Shown: in pieces, positions 18,122 to 26,349 of the stretch
How positions within the stretch are numbered: the stretch's first letter is position 1
Layout: every line of letters begins with the position of its first letter
Source of the DNA: Flavobacteriales bacterium
GTDB taxonomy: Bacteria; Bacteroidota; Bacteroidia; Flavobacteriales_D; Crocinitomicaceae
NCBI GenBank assembly: GCA_947500755.1
Contig: CANMTO010000025.1
Coordinates: 1 to 37,884 of the forward strand
DNA: 37,884 nucleotides
Direction of reading: 5' to 3'
The notes under the pieces: generated by a model
The model's input: the letters and a program-made list of their open reading frames with translations, nothing else
What the model was told of the DNA's origin: nothing
Database searches by the model: none
Program-made: the position numbers and the translations under genes

Positions 18122-19080
18122 TTGAATATTCTGAACGCATTGCCGCGATTGATCAGCACTTATCCCAGTGGCAATTTCCCGCAGAACCAAAAAATTTATA
18201 CGATCCACTTCGGTATTTCATTGCCATTGGTGGTAAGCGAATTCGGCCATTATTTACTGTATTAAGTGCGGAATTATATAACATTCCGATCCATGAAAGT
18301 TTATCGGGCGCCTCAGCATTGGAATTATTTCACAATTTCACCCTGATTCACGATGACATCATGGATAAAGCACCTGTGCGGAGAGGGCTGACCACTGTTC
18401 ATGAAAAATGGGATACAAACGTAGCCATCTTATCGGGTGATGTGCTTATGATTCATGCTTTTCAGGCCTTATCATCATATGATACTGATATTTTCAAAAG
18501 ACTCAGTATGATGTTAAATCAAACAGCGATTGAAGTTTGTATTGGGCAACAGATGGACATGGATTTTGAACGAATAGATTCAGTTACTGAAGCCGATTAC
18601 ATAGAAATGATCCGTCTTAAAACTTCCGTTCTGTTAGGTTGTGCGTGCGCATTTGGCGGAATCATTGGAGGCGCGGGTGATTCAAGTATTAAATCCTTAT
18701 TCGAATTTGGAGAAAATCTTGGTATCGCTTTTCAAATTCAAGACGATGTTTTAGACGCGTTTGGCGATTCTGCTAAGGTTGGTAAACAAGTCGGAGGAGA
18801 TATACTGAGTGATAAAAAAACTATGTTGTACACTACGTTTCAGTCGACGGCATCGGCGTCAGATAAAGCGGAGTTTACGCGGCTGAGTTCAACCGCAAAT
18901 GACGAGAAAATCTCCGGTATAAAAGGGCTTTACGAAGCCTCCGGAGTCCTAGAATACTGCATAAAAAAACAGCAAACGTATCAAGAACGCGCCATGAATC
19001 ATTTGGCGCACGTTGAATGCATCCAACCTAAACAAAATTTATTTACGTTAGCGGAATTTATTGCCAATCGGTCCTACTAA
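18118..19080 (+). CDS. Polyprenyl (isoprenyl) diphosphate synthase
   Basis: This trans-prenyltransferase condenses isopentenyl diphosphate onto an allylic diphosphate. The 320-residue protein has GGKRIRP (38-44), the first aspartate-rich motif DDIMD (79-83) with the following [11 protein letters not shown], and the second motif DDVLD (209-213) in [13 protein letters not shown]. Two residues after the second motif comes the usual [14 protein letters not shown] region. Product length (FPP, GGPP or the octaprenyl chain of menaquinone) cannot be set with confidence; the residues just before DDIMD are FHNFTLIH. It overlaps rmlA by 4 bases. Confidence 0.93.
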   Translation: MIEYSERIAAIDQHLSQWQFPAEPKNLYDPLRYFIAIGGKRIRPLFTVLSAELYNIPIHESLSGASALELFHNFTLIHDDIMDKAPVRRGLTTVHEKWDTNVAILSGDVLMIHAFQALSSYDTDIFKRLSMMLNQTAIEVCIGQQMDMDFERIDSVTEADYIEMIRLKTSVLLGCACAFGGIIGGAGDSSIKSLFEFGENLGIAFQIQDDVLDAFGDSAKVGKQVGGDILSDKKTMLYTTFQSTASASDKAEFTRLSSTANDEKISGIKGLYEASGVLEYCIKKQQTYQERAMNHLAHVECIQPKQNLFTLAEFIANRSY

Positions 19081-19097
19081 AAGTAATTGCGCATTAT

Positions 19098-19128
19098 TTT
19101 GATTTTGTAGTAATAAATTTTAATTTTG
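19098..19128 (+). promoter_or_regulatory. Strong consensus promoter of the T9SS cargo gene (TTTG-N19-TAATTTTG)
   Basis: TTTG (19098-19101), a 19-base spacer and TAATTTTG (19121-19128) match the Bacteroidota consensus exactly. The -7 box ends 30 bases before the ATG; the leader is very AT-rich, as in highly expressed genes of this phylum. Confidence 0.8.
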
Positions 19129-19158
19129 GTGCTGAAATTAACTTAAAATTATATTACC

Positions 19159-20949
19159 ATGAAAAAAGTTTACTTAAGCTTTTTTGGCGTTTTGGCTTTC
19201 GGTTTAGTTGGGGTAGCTCAAAAAAACACAGCAAAGCCATTAAATACCAAAAAATTTGCACCGCTTGAAATAAAAGCGAAACCAGGTGTGGTTGCCCCAG
19301 AGAAAGGTATCACCATTTGGCAAAATGATTTCTCTAATCCAGCACAATGGACAACGTCTAATGCCCCGCAAGGTTCACCGGCGCATACTTCTGGAGATTG
19401 GACAATAACAACCAATGTTGCAGGAATTCCAGTAGGAGCGCTTGCACCAGCAGGTCATACCACAGCAGCGAACGGATTTGCTTTTATCAACTCTGATGCA
19501 GCAGGTGGAAATGCTTTTCAAAATGCGTCTATTGTTTTTAATCAAAACATTGATTTAACCGCAGAGGCAAACGTATTGTTAAAATTCGAGCAATCTCATC
19601 GTCGTTACGCTGAAACTACGTATGTACTCTGGTCTACGGATGGTGGAACAACATGGAACGAAGTTGAAGTAAACGGTGACATGGCTGTAAATACAAACAC
19701 CACAAACCCTGCTGATTATCAAGTGAATCTTTCTAACGAAATCGGAGGTCAAGATAGCGTTCGTATTGGTTTTAAATACACGGGTAACTTCGATTGGTTT
19801 TGGGCAATTGACGACGTGAAAATCACTACACCGGATGATCATGACGTAGCATTAAACGGATTATATTGGGGTTCTACAGGTGCATGGGGTGCTCGTTTGC
19901 CTTACTACCTAATCCCAACGGCTCAAGTTACCGAGATTGATTTCTCAGGAGTTATCGCTAACAACGGTGTGTTAAACCAAAATGCAACGTTTGGAGTACA
20001 AGTAGGTGCTTTTGTAGGTTCTTCTGCGCCTACCCTTATTCCTGCCTTCTCTTCGGATACAGCAAATTGTACTACTTCTTTTACACCAGCAGCAGCTAAT
20101 GCAACTATTACAGTGAACGCGGGAGTACAGATAGATAGTACGGATGCAAATCCAGCAGATAATAACATTGCAGGAGCTGCAACGATTGTTATAAATCCAA
20201 ACATTTATGCTCGTGATCTCGATGATATCGCAAGTGGTTCTTACAACCAAGGATTTGGATTTGAAGTAGGTAATATTTTCGATATTTACGCTGCGGACGA
20301 AATTAGTGCAATCGATGTTTACATTCACCCGGGAGCGAACCCAGGTACAGAAATGTATGTTAAGTTATACTCCATCGATGCGCAAACTGGTGATTTCCTT
20401 TTCGTTGACGAATCTGCACCATATATCCTTGGAGCAAACGATGTGGATGCATTATTGACTTTACCGCTACAAGGTGGTGCATTCACATTGAATGCAGGTG
20501 AGCCTTATTTAGTAGTTGCTGGTTCTAACGGTGACGATGGTGCAACGGATGACTTAATCGTTGGTACGTGCGGGCAATCTGAGGCACAAACTTCATTTTA
20601 TTTAGATTTAACTGACGGCCTATGGTACTATACTTCAGCTACATCGATGGTTCGTATGAACTTCTCAAATGCTTCCGTAAATGAGAATTCTTTATTGAAT
20701 AGCTTTAATGTTTCTCCTAACCCAGCTGCTGGAAGTGCAACGATCGCATTATCTGGAAATGCAGTTGCGGATGCAACAATTTCAATTGTAGATGTTACAG
20801 GAAAAGAAGTGTATAACACGCTTGTATCCTCATTAAACGGTACTGCAACTTTAGAAGTTAATACTGCAGCATTTGGAAACGGAATGTATTTAGTTAATGT
20901 TTATTCAAACGGAACTACATCATCTAAAAAATTAATGGTTAGAAACTAA
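19159..20949 (+). CDS. Secreted protein with T9SS type A C-terminal sorting domain
   Basis: This is a 596-residue exported protein. It starts with a signal peptide (cleavage near VGVAQ, residue 20). An N-terminal region of about 210 residues follows that reads like a jelly-roll/MAM-type adhesive domain (WQNDFSNPAQWT, NQNIDLTAEANVLLKFEQS, VLWSTDGGTTWNEV, DWFWAIDDVKI). Next is a beta-rich middle with Ala/Asn/Asp-rich segments. The last 80 residues are a type IX secretion sorting domain (SFNVSPNPAAGSATIAL, ISIVDVTGKEVY, GNGMYLVNVYSNG, KKLMV). It is therefore exported by the Sec system, moved across the outer membrane by T9SS and anchored or released at the surface. No catalytic motif is seen. 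It has its own promoter and terminator, and its codon choice suggests high expression. Confidence 0.92.
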   Translation: MKKVYLSFFGVLAFGLVGVAQKNTAKPLNTKKFAPLEIKAKPGVVAPEKGITIWQNDFSNPAQWTTSNAPQGSPAHTSGDWTITTNVAGIPVGALAPAGHTTAANGFAFINSDAAGGNAFQNASIVFNQNIDLTAEANVLLKFEQSHRRYAETTYVLWSTDGGTTWNEVEVNGDMAVNTNTTNPADYQVNLSNEIGGQDSVRIGFKYTGNFDWFWAIDDVKITTPDDHDVALNGLYWGSTGAWGARLPYYLIPTAQVTEIDFSGVIANNGVLNQNATFGVQVGAFVGSSAPTLIPAFSSDTANCTTSFTPAAANATITVNAGVQIDSTDANPADNNIAGAATIVINPNIYARDLDDIASGSYNQGFGFEVGNIFDIYAADEISAIDVYIHPGANPGTEMYVKLYSIDAQTGDFLFVDESAPYILGANDVDALLTLPLQGGAFTLNAGEPYLVVAGSNGDDGATDDLIVGTCGQSEAQTSFYLDLTDGLWYYTSATSMVRMNFSNASVNENSLLNSFNVSPNPAAGSATIALSGNAVADATISIVDVTGKEVYNTLVSSLNGTATLEVNTAAFGNGMYLVNVYSNGTTSSKKLMVRN

Positions 20950-20968
20950 TCTGATTGGTGAATTTTGG

Positions 20969-20996
20969 AAAGAGGCTTTCGAGCCTCTTTTTTTTT
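20969..20996 (+). terminator. Rho-independent terminator of the T9SS cargo gene
   Basis: AAAGAGGCT / AGCCTCTTT form a 9 bp stem closed by a TTCG tetraloop and run into nine T residues. It starts 20 bases after the stop codon. The reverse complement also gives a stem followed by TTCCAAAATT, a poor U tract for the convergent mtnC. Confidence 0.92.
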
Positions 20997-21003
20997 GAAT
21001 AAA

Positions 21004-21696
21004 CTACGGAAGTATTTGGGAGAAATCCTCAGCAGTAACTTTCCAGGCTTTAGCAGTACCAGATCGAAGCAACTGAACGGTGTGTAAGCCTGCTGACGAA
21101 GCTGCCTCCAATTCTTCTTTGATGTCCGACAAGAACAACACCTTACTGGGAATAGTATTCAATAAATGAGCAATTTTCACATACGTTGCGGCATCCCGTT
21201 TCATTCCTGTAGTGGTATCAAAGTAAGCGGAAAAATACGGTGTGAGGTCACCTTCGGTAGAAAACCCAAAAAGTTGTTTTTGCGCTGCAATAGAGCCGCT
21301 TGAAAAAATAGCGAGCTTCATGCCCATTGCAGTCCATCGTTCGAGTGCAGGCTTAACATCAGCATACATATGCCCTTTAATGGCGCCAGACTTAAAACCT
21401 TGTTCCCACACCATCCCCTGAAACGTTTTTAAGGGCGTTACTTTACGGTCTTCGATCGACCATTGCCGTAATTGATCAAAAATCGCTTCCTTGTTTGATA
21501 CATTAATAGATTGCTCCTCAAGAACTAACGCCCGTGTTTGTTCGAGGACTTGATTCATTTGATCCGAATCCACCGTCTTCCATTCATCCATGTGCGATCT
21601 GAAGTAAGGGAAAAGAATATCATACACGAAGGAAACCTCTGTGGTTGTACCTTCAATGTCGGTAAGAATCCATTGAATTCCGTCTAGCACCTTCAT
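21004..21696 (-). CDS. mtnC: Enolase-phosphatase E1 (methionine salvage)
   Basis: MtnC is a HAD-superfamily enzyme that enolises and dephosphorylates 2,3-diketo-5-methylthiopentyl-1-phosphate to acireductone. The 230-residue protein has the signature ILTDIEGTTTEVSFV (HAD nucleophile Asp13, Glu15), the Ser motif IFSSGSIAAQKQLFG, the phosphate-binding KRDAATYVKIA and the last acidic motif LFLSDIKEELEAA. Length and motifs match bacterial and eukaryotic MtnC. Its ATG shares one base with the mtnD stop (TAATG), so it is the last gene of mtnB-mtnD-mtnC. Confidence 0.95.
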   Translation of the reverse strand: MKVLDGIQWILTDIEGTTTEVSFVYDILFPYFRSHMDEWKTVDSDQMNQVLEQTRALVLEEQSINVSNKEAIFDQLRQWSIEDRKVTPLKTFQGMVWEQGFKSGAIKGHMYADVKPALERWTAMGMKLAIFSSGSIAAQKQLFGFSTEGDLTPYFSAYFDTTTGMKRDAATYVKIAHLLNTIPSKVLFLSDIKEELEAASSAGLHTVQLLRSGTAKAWKVTAEDFSQILP

Positions 21697-22217
21697 TATT
21701 GATATTTTTTCTCAATCCCTGACTCTGTGTACGCAGGAATCCAACCGGTTTGGTCTATAAATATTCTAATGGCTTTTACAAAGGGATTATTCTCACCTGC
21801 ATCAAACCAATGTTTAGTCCCAGCGGGTACGCTGATTAAATCACCTTTCTGACATAATACATTAAACACAGGGGCTCCCTCTAAATTAAACCAAAAGAAC
21901 CCTTGTCCATCTACAAAAAACCTAATTTCGTCCTCACTGTGTGTGTGCTCAGCTAAAAATTTAGCGCGAATTGCGGGATAATTCTCTGTTAACGAATTTA
22001 TGCTAATCACATCTGCGGTAAGATAACCACCTTCATCCATAAAGGGCTTTAGATCAAGAGAATAGGCGGACAAAATATCTTCTTGAGTAGCTGAATCCTT
22101 AAATACAACATCACAGCTCCATTGATCAAAAAATACCCCATGAGCGGATAGAAATTCCCCTATTGCTTTCGGGTCGTGAATGACTTGATGTTGGTCAGGA
22201 ATTGATAAAATAGCCAT
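21696..22217 (-). CDS. mtnD: Acireductone dioxygenase
   Basis: MtnD oxidises acireductone with O2. With Fe2+ it gives the methionine precursor 2-keto-4-methylthiobutyrate; with Ni2+ an off-pathway product is formed. From ATG 22217 the protein has 173 residues of the cupin fold. Metal ligands are visible: His91 and His93 in EHTHSEDEIRFF, Glu97 in the same stretch, and His136 in TKHWFDAG. A longer frame to 22238 would overlap mtnB and is not needed, because ATG 22217 lies 2 bases after the mtnB stop. It acts directly after MtnC in the pathway. Confidence 0.95.
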   Translation of the reverse strand: MAILSIPDQHQVIHDPKAIGEFLSAHGVFFDQWSCDVVFKDSATQEDILSAYSLDLKPFMDEGGYLTADVISINSLTENYPAIRAKFLAEHTHSEDEIRFFVDGQGFFWFNLEGAPVFNVLCQKGDLISVPAGTKHWFDAGENNPFVKAIRIFIDQTGWIPAYTESGIEKKYQ

Positions 22218-22219
22218 AA

Positions 22220-22822
22220 TTAATTCGTTAAATACCACGATGCCTTACACAGGTAGCTAAACGACTCTAGAATTCGTTTTGCCTCAAATAAACTTGTTCC
22301 CCAGGTATAGAACCCATGCTTTTCGATCATAAAGACTTGATATTTCAATTCCTCTTTACGTGACTCCATGCAGCTTTTGATATCATTCATATCTTGACTA
22401 TTAGGGAATACCGGAATCTGTATTTCGCCAAGATGCGTTGTGACCGACGGGAACCCTTTTTGAAGTTCAAAGCCCTCAAAATGCAAAGAGTTTTTATGTT
22501 GTGCAAATAAGACAGGATACAAATCATGACTATGCAGAATAACCCTAGTGGTTGGAAACATTTCATATAAGGCACAATGTATACCGGTTTCAGCAGAAGG
22601 TGTCATGTGTTCAAACGGCGCCACGGTCTTACCTTGAGCGTCAATGGTAATAAAATCAGTATCTAAACACGATGATTTATCAATACCGGAGCGTGACACC
22701 CACAGTCTATCTGCATCATCTTTAAAGGAGTAATTTGTTGAGGTAGCAGGACTGTGCCCTTGATGGTGCAACACTTGAATGCAGTCAGCTAATTCAGCAG
22801 CGAATGCGGGGAGTTCCTTCAT
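22220..22822 (-). CDS. mtnB: Methylthioribulose-1-phosphate dehydratase
   Basis: MtnB is a class II aldolase-fold zinc enzyme that dehydrates 5-methylthioribulose-1-phosphate. The 200-residue protein shows NYSFKDDADRLWVSRSGIDKS near the N-terminus, SAETGIH with the likely catalytic Glu78, the zinc pair HSH (97-99) in ILHSHDLYP and the third zinc ligand His169 in IEKHGFYTWG. It is first in a three-gene operon covering three consecutive salvage steps (B, C, D). MtnA and MTR kinase or MTA phosphorylase, which supply the substrate, are not in the window. Confidence 0.94.
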   Translation of the reverse strand: MKELPAFAAELADCIQVLHHQGHSPATSTNYSFKDDADRLWVSRSGIDKSSCLDTDFITIDAQGKTVAPFEHMTPSAETGIHCALYEMFPTTRVILHSHDLYPVLFAQHKNSLHFEGFELQKGFPSVTTHLGEIQIPVFPNSQDMNDIKSCMESRKEELKYQVFMIEKHGFYTWGTSLFEAKRILESFSYLCKASWYLTN

Positions 22823-22826
22823 GTGT

Positions 22827-22857
22827 CAAAGGTAAAAGAATCGATACGATAAAACAA
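22827..22857 (-). promoter_or_regulatory. Promoter of mtnBDC (TTG-N20-TACCTTTG)
   Basis: On the - strand TTG (22857-22855) is followed 20 bases later by TACCTTTG (22834-22827), which ends 4 bases before the mtnB ATG. The -33 box lies just past the yqeY stop codon. It suggests that mtnBDC is transcribed independently of the upstream dcw operon, although read-through is possible because no terminator separates them. Confidence 0.6.
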
Positions 22858-22859
22858 GA

Positions 22860-23306
22860 TTAGCTCAGTGCTGCTTTCACTAAAGACGCGATCAGCTTAC
22901 CGTCTGCTTTACCGGATAATTTCGCGGAGAGGTGTCCCATTAGTTTACCCATGTCTTGAGGACCAGAAACACCCAACGCGGTAATTGCTGCAGTAATTTC
23001 AGCGTTTACTTCATCTTCAGACATCTGTTTAGGCAAAAACTCTTCGATGACCTTCGCTTGAACCATTTCATCCGTTGCAAGATCTTCTCGGTCTTGAGCC
23101 ATGTATAATTCATAGGTTTCCATGCGTTGTTTGTATAATTTCAAACAAATCTTCATGGCTACTTCATCGCTTACTTCTGATCCGCTCCCCGAGGTTGCTT
23201 CAAGCAAAATTTTGGATTTCACATCTCGCAAAGCAGCTAAGCGATCTTTATCCTTAGCCAACATAGCTTTTTTGATGTGATCATTTATAGTAGCGGCAAT
23301 GCTCAT
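22860..23306 (-). CDS. yqeY: GatB/YqeY domain protein
   Basis: This is a 148-residue protein of the YqeY family, related to the C-terminal tRNA-binding helical domain of GatB and thought to act in tRNA-dependent amidation, though its exact role is unproven. It opens with INDHIKKAMLAKDKDRLAALRDVKSKI, has YKQRMETYELYMAQDREDLA and VIEEFLPKQMSEDE, and ends with a GKLMGHLSAKLSGKADGKLI domain typical of the family. Its ATG lies 1 base after the ftsZ stop, the usual position at the 3' end of Bacteroidota division clusters. Confidence 0.93.
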   Translation of the reverse strand: MSIAATINDHIKKAMLAKDKDRLAALRDVKSKILLEATSGSGSEVSDEVAMKICLKLYKQRMETYELYMAQDREDLATDEMVQAKVIEEFLPKQMSEDEVNAEITAAITALGVSGPQDMGKLMGHLSAKLSGKADGKLIASLVKAALS

Positions 23307-23307
23307 A

Positions 23308-24975
23308 TTAATCTACGTTATCGTGTAAGTAGCTATTGCTTCGTAATCCAGTATCTCCGTTACCACTACCAGACAAGCCGAAGCGGCTGATGTTGTTTTC
23401 TTGTGAAGGTTTTTCGGAATTAATTTCAATATTACGACGTAAGTATGCCGGTTGTGATTCATATTCAGTAATACTTTCCGCGTTTTGAATACGGGAAGTT
23501 ATTTCTTGAATTTTAAATGCGCGCTCTTCATTTCGTTTTGCAATTTCTTCTGGTAACACGGTAGACTGAATGCGGTAATTTTTTGGTGCCTCTTCGGTAT
23601 CATCGTCCAACTGGTGACGAATCACTCCGGGTTCAACGGTGTTTACAGGCTCTTGAACGGGCGTAACCGAAGCCATTGGTTCCGAAGAAAAATCAAAGGT
23701 AGGTTGAACTTCCCATTCCAAGGATGGCGTTAGGGTACTCGTATCTTCTGGCGATTCATCGTCAAATAAATTAAATTTCACCTCATTGCTTACCGCACTT
23801 ACTTCTGGACTTATAGGTTCAGCAACTTCCTCTATAAGGGTGGCTGTAACTGGTTCTAAATCCTCTAAAGGCTTAAGATAAGGGTCTTTGTCTAAGGTTT
23901 CTGTCATGGTATTCGACTCAAATGGAGAAGACATCGGAACGGTAATTTCCTTTTTCTGCTCTTCGTCTAAATCCATAACCTTGCGTTCTGGCAGTACATA
24001 GAATGGTTCTTCAGGGGAAGAAAACCCAGTAGCCACTATAGTAATGGATAAATTATCGCCTAGTAATGAATCATGTCCATGTCCCCAGATAACTTCAGCA
24101 CTTTCACCGGCCGCGCCTTGGATAAAGTCTGTAATATTCATGATTTCATCCATTAACACCTCCTTATCGCCGTAGGTGATGTTAAGAAGTACGTATTTAG
24201 CACCATGAATGTCGTGGTCATTAAGCAGTGGAGAGTTCATGGCCGCTTTAACCGCTTCGAGGTCTCGTCCTTCACCGCTAGCTACGGCGCTTCCCATCAA
24301 GGCTCTACCGCTGTTTCTCAACACGGTATTCACATCATTAAAATCTACGTTAATGACACCCGTATCGGCAATGACCTCTGCGATTCCTTTTGCAGCGACG
24401 GTAAGAATATTATCCGCTTTTTGAAAGGCTTCTGAAAGCGTTAAGCTTTTTCCGATGGTACGTAGCTTCTCATTATTAATCACCAACAAGGTATCAACAT
24501 TCTGACGTAAACGTTCTAAGCCTTCATCTGCTTGCAATCTACGTTTTTTGCCTTCAAAATCAAAGGGTAATGTGACGATTCCGACAGTTAAGATTCCCAA
24601 TTCTTTGGCAACTTGTGCGATTACTGGCGCTGCTCCGGTACCAGTTCCACCGCCCATTCCGGCAGTAACAAATACCATTTTGGTGTTTTTGGATAAAATA
24701 TCGCGCAAATCTTCGATGTTTTCAAAAGCGGCATTCATACCTACTTCCGGTAACATCCCTGCGCCGCGTCCTTCGGTGAGTGTTTTTCCTAATTGAATTT
24801 TATACGGAACTGGTGAGATGTCTAACGCTTGACGATCGGTGTTGCATACGACAAAGTCAACTCCTTTAATGCCTTGATTAAACATGAAATTCACTGCATT
24901 ACTTCCTCCTCCGCCAACGCCGATTACTTTAATTATTGAATTCATATCTTTTGGGATGTCAAAAATTTCGTTCAT
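23308..24975 (-). CDS. ftsZ: Cell division protein FtsZ
   Basis: FtsZ is the tubulin-like GTPase that forms the division ring. The protein has 555 residues. The GTPase core (about 1-320) has the nucleotide loop VGGGGSNAVNF, the tubulin signature GGGTGTGAAP (108-117), and the T7 loop NVDFNDVNTV that completes GTP hydrolysis in the neighbouring subunit. An unusually long acidic linker of about 170 residues follows. The C-terminal end has PAYLRRNIEI, corresponding to the FtsA/ZipA-binding peptide of other bacteria, then a Ser/Asn-rich stretch ending LHDNVD, as known in flavobacteria. It follows ftsA after 21 bases. Confidence 0.98.
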   Translation of the reverse strand: MNEIFDIPKDMNSIIKVIGVGGGGSNAVNFMFNQGIKGVDFVVCNTDRQALDISPVPYKIQLGKTLTEGRGAGMLPEVGMNAAFENIEDLRDILSKNTKMVFVTAGMGGGTGTGAAPVIAQVAKELGILTVGIVTLPFDFEGKKRRLQADEGLERLRQNVDTLLVINNEKLRTIGKSLTLSEAFQKADNILTVAAKGIAEVIADTGVINVDFNDVNTVLRNSGRALMGSAVASGEGRDLEAVKAAMNSPLLNDHDIHGAKYVLLNITYGDKEVLMDEIMNITDFIQGAAGESAEVIWGHGHDSLLGDNLSITIVATGFSSPEEPFYVLPERKVMDLDEEQKKEITVPMSSPFESNTMTETLDKDPYLKPLEDLEPVTATLIEEVAEPISPEVSAVSNEVKFNLFDDESPEDTSTLTPSLEWEVQPTFDFSSEPMASVTPVQEPVNTVEPGVIRHQLDDDTEEAPKNYRIQSTVLPEEIAKRNEERAFKIQEITSRIQNAESITEYESQPAYLRRNIEINSEKPSQENNISRFGLSGSGNGDTGLRSNSYLHDNVD

Positions 24976-24996
24976 TTTACTTTATTTAACTGGTTA

Positions 24997-26349
24997 TTAA
25001 TCTTCATCTTTCATGAAGAAGTTCTCTAATTTTTTCAGATTTTCTCTCGAAAGAACCTTTGAAAAGAAGGCTCCTTTTTTTCTCGGGTCGGCATGACCTC
25101 GGATATCGCTATCATTGGAAGTTACATCGGTGGCATCTCCACGCTCTTCTCGTTCAAAACCTTTTAATACCAATCCGATGCCTGTAGCATAAATCGGACT
25201 TGAGATGTTCTCAATTTGATTGGTGTTCGCCAGGTGTTCGGTGGGATAACCGATCCGTGTGTCAAGTCCCGTAATATATTCAAACAATTGTGGTAAATGT
25301 TTCAACTGGGATCCTCCGCCGGTTACAACAATTCCGCCGATAATTTTCTTTTCAAACCCTGAATTACGAATTTCAACGCGAACCAACTCGATGATTTCTT
25401 CCATTCTAGCTTGGATAATTCCTGCGAGGGTGGATAAGCGAATCTCTTTTGCATCTCTTCCTTTTAAGCCAGGAATACAGACCACTTCGTGATCTTTACT
25501 TTCACTTACCAGTGCGCTGCCGAATCGAACTTTCAATCGTTCTGCTTGCTTTTGCATGATTCTGCATCCCATGCGAATGTCTTCAGTAATCACATTTCCT
25601 CCAAACGGTATTACCGCGGTATGGCGAATTAAACCATCGTAGAAAATCGCTACATCCGTTGTGCCTCCGCCGATATCCACCAATACTACTCCCGCTTCTT
25701 TCTCTTCATCACTTAATACAGCATTTGCTGAGGCGATGGGTTCAAGTTCAATTGCGCTAATGCTTAATTCTGAACGCTCCACACAGGTTCTAATATTCGT
25801 AACATTTGAAACATGCCCAGTGATAATGTGAAAATTGGCTTCCAAACGAACTCCGGTCATTCCTACTGGATCTTTAATGCCTTGTTCATTATCTACAATA
25901 TACTCTTGGGGCAATACGGTAATAATCTCTTCACCCGGGGTCATTACCATGGCATACATGTCATCAATTAGGGCATCAATATCCTTTTGGGATATTTCGC
26001 CAAGGATATTTTTACGCGTGTGAATGCCTCGTGTTTGAATGCTCTTAATGTGTTGGCCTGCAATACCAACGTACACATTATTAATTTTTAAATTCCCAGA
26101 GACCCGTTCTTGGGCCAATGAAACCGCTTGTGTTATGGATTGTACCGTCTTCTCGATATTAGAAACTACACCACGCATGACACCAAGGGATTCACTTTTC
26201 CCCATGGAGATGATTTCTATCTTCCCGTGTTCGTTTTTTACACCAACAAAACATGCAATTTTAGTGGTGCCAATATCCAATCCAACCACTACTTTGGGCC
26301 CTTTATTATTCAACTTTGTTCCTGTTTCGGCAAACGATTTGTCCATCAT
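24997..26349 (-). CDS. ftsA: Cell division protein FtsA
   Basis: FtsA is an actin-like ATPase that tethers FtsZ filaments to the membrane and recruits the divisome. The 450-residue protein has the phosphate-1 motif GLDIGTTK (23-30), SHS2-type domain 1c in place of the actin 1B domain, VLVDIGGGTTDVAIF (phosphate 2) and GGIVVTGGGSQLKHL (adenosine motif). The C-terminal end LSRENLKKLENFFMK is an amphipathic membrane-targeting helix. It starts with two consecutive ATG codons (26349, 26346), 44 bases inside ftsQ. No later in-frame ATG precedes the ATP-binding motif, so the overlap appears real. Confidence 0.97.
   Translation of the reverse strand: MMDKSFAETGTKLNNKGPKVVVGLDIGTTKIACFVGVKNEHGKIEIISMGKSESLGVMRGVVSNIEKTVQSITQAVSLAQERVSGNLKINNVYVGIAGQHIKSIQTRGIHTRKNILGEISQKDIDALIDDMYAMVMTPGEEIITVLPQEYIVDNEQGIKDPVGMTGVRLEANFHIITGHVSNVTNIRTCVERSELSISAIELEPIASANAVLSDEEKEAGVVLVDIGGGTTDVAIFYDGLIRHTAVIPFGGNVITEDIRMGCRIMQKQAERLKVRFGSALVSESKDHEVVCIPGLKGRDAKEIRLSTLAGIIQARMEEIIELVRVEIRNSGFEKKIIGGIVVTGGGSQLKHLPQLFEYITGLDTRIGYPTEHLANTNQIENISSPIYATGIGLVLKGFEREERGDATDVTSNDSDIRGHADPRKKGAFFSKVLSRENLKKLENFFMKDED

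Noticed and set aside
19972..20328. Cys-rich antisense frame in the T9SS cargo gene
   Set aside because: It arises from the biased codon use of the sense gene and has no start context or homology.
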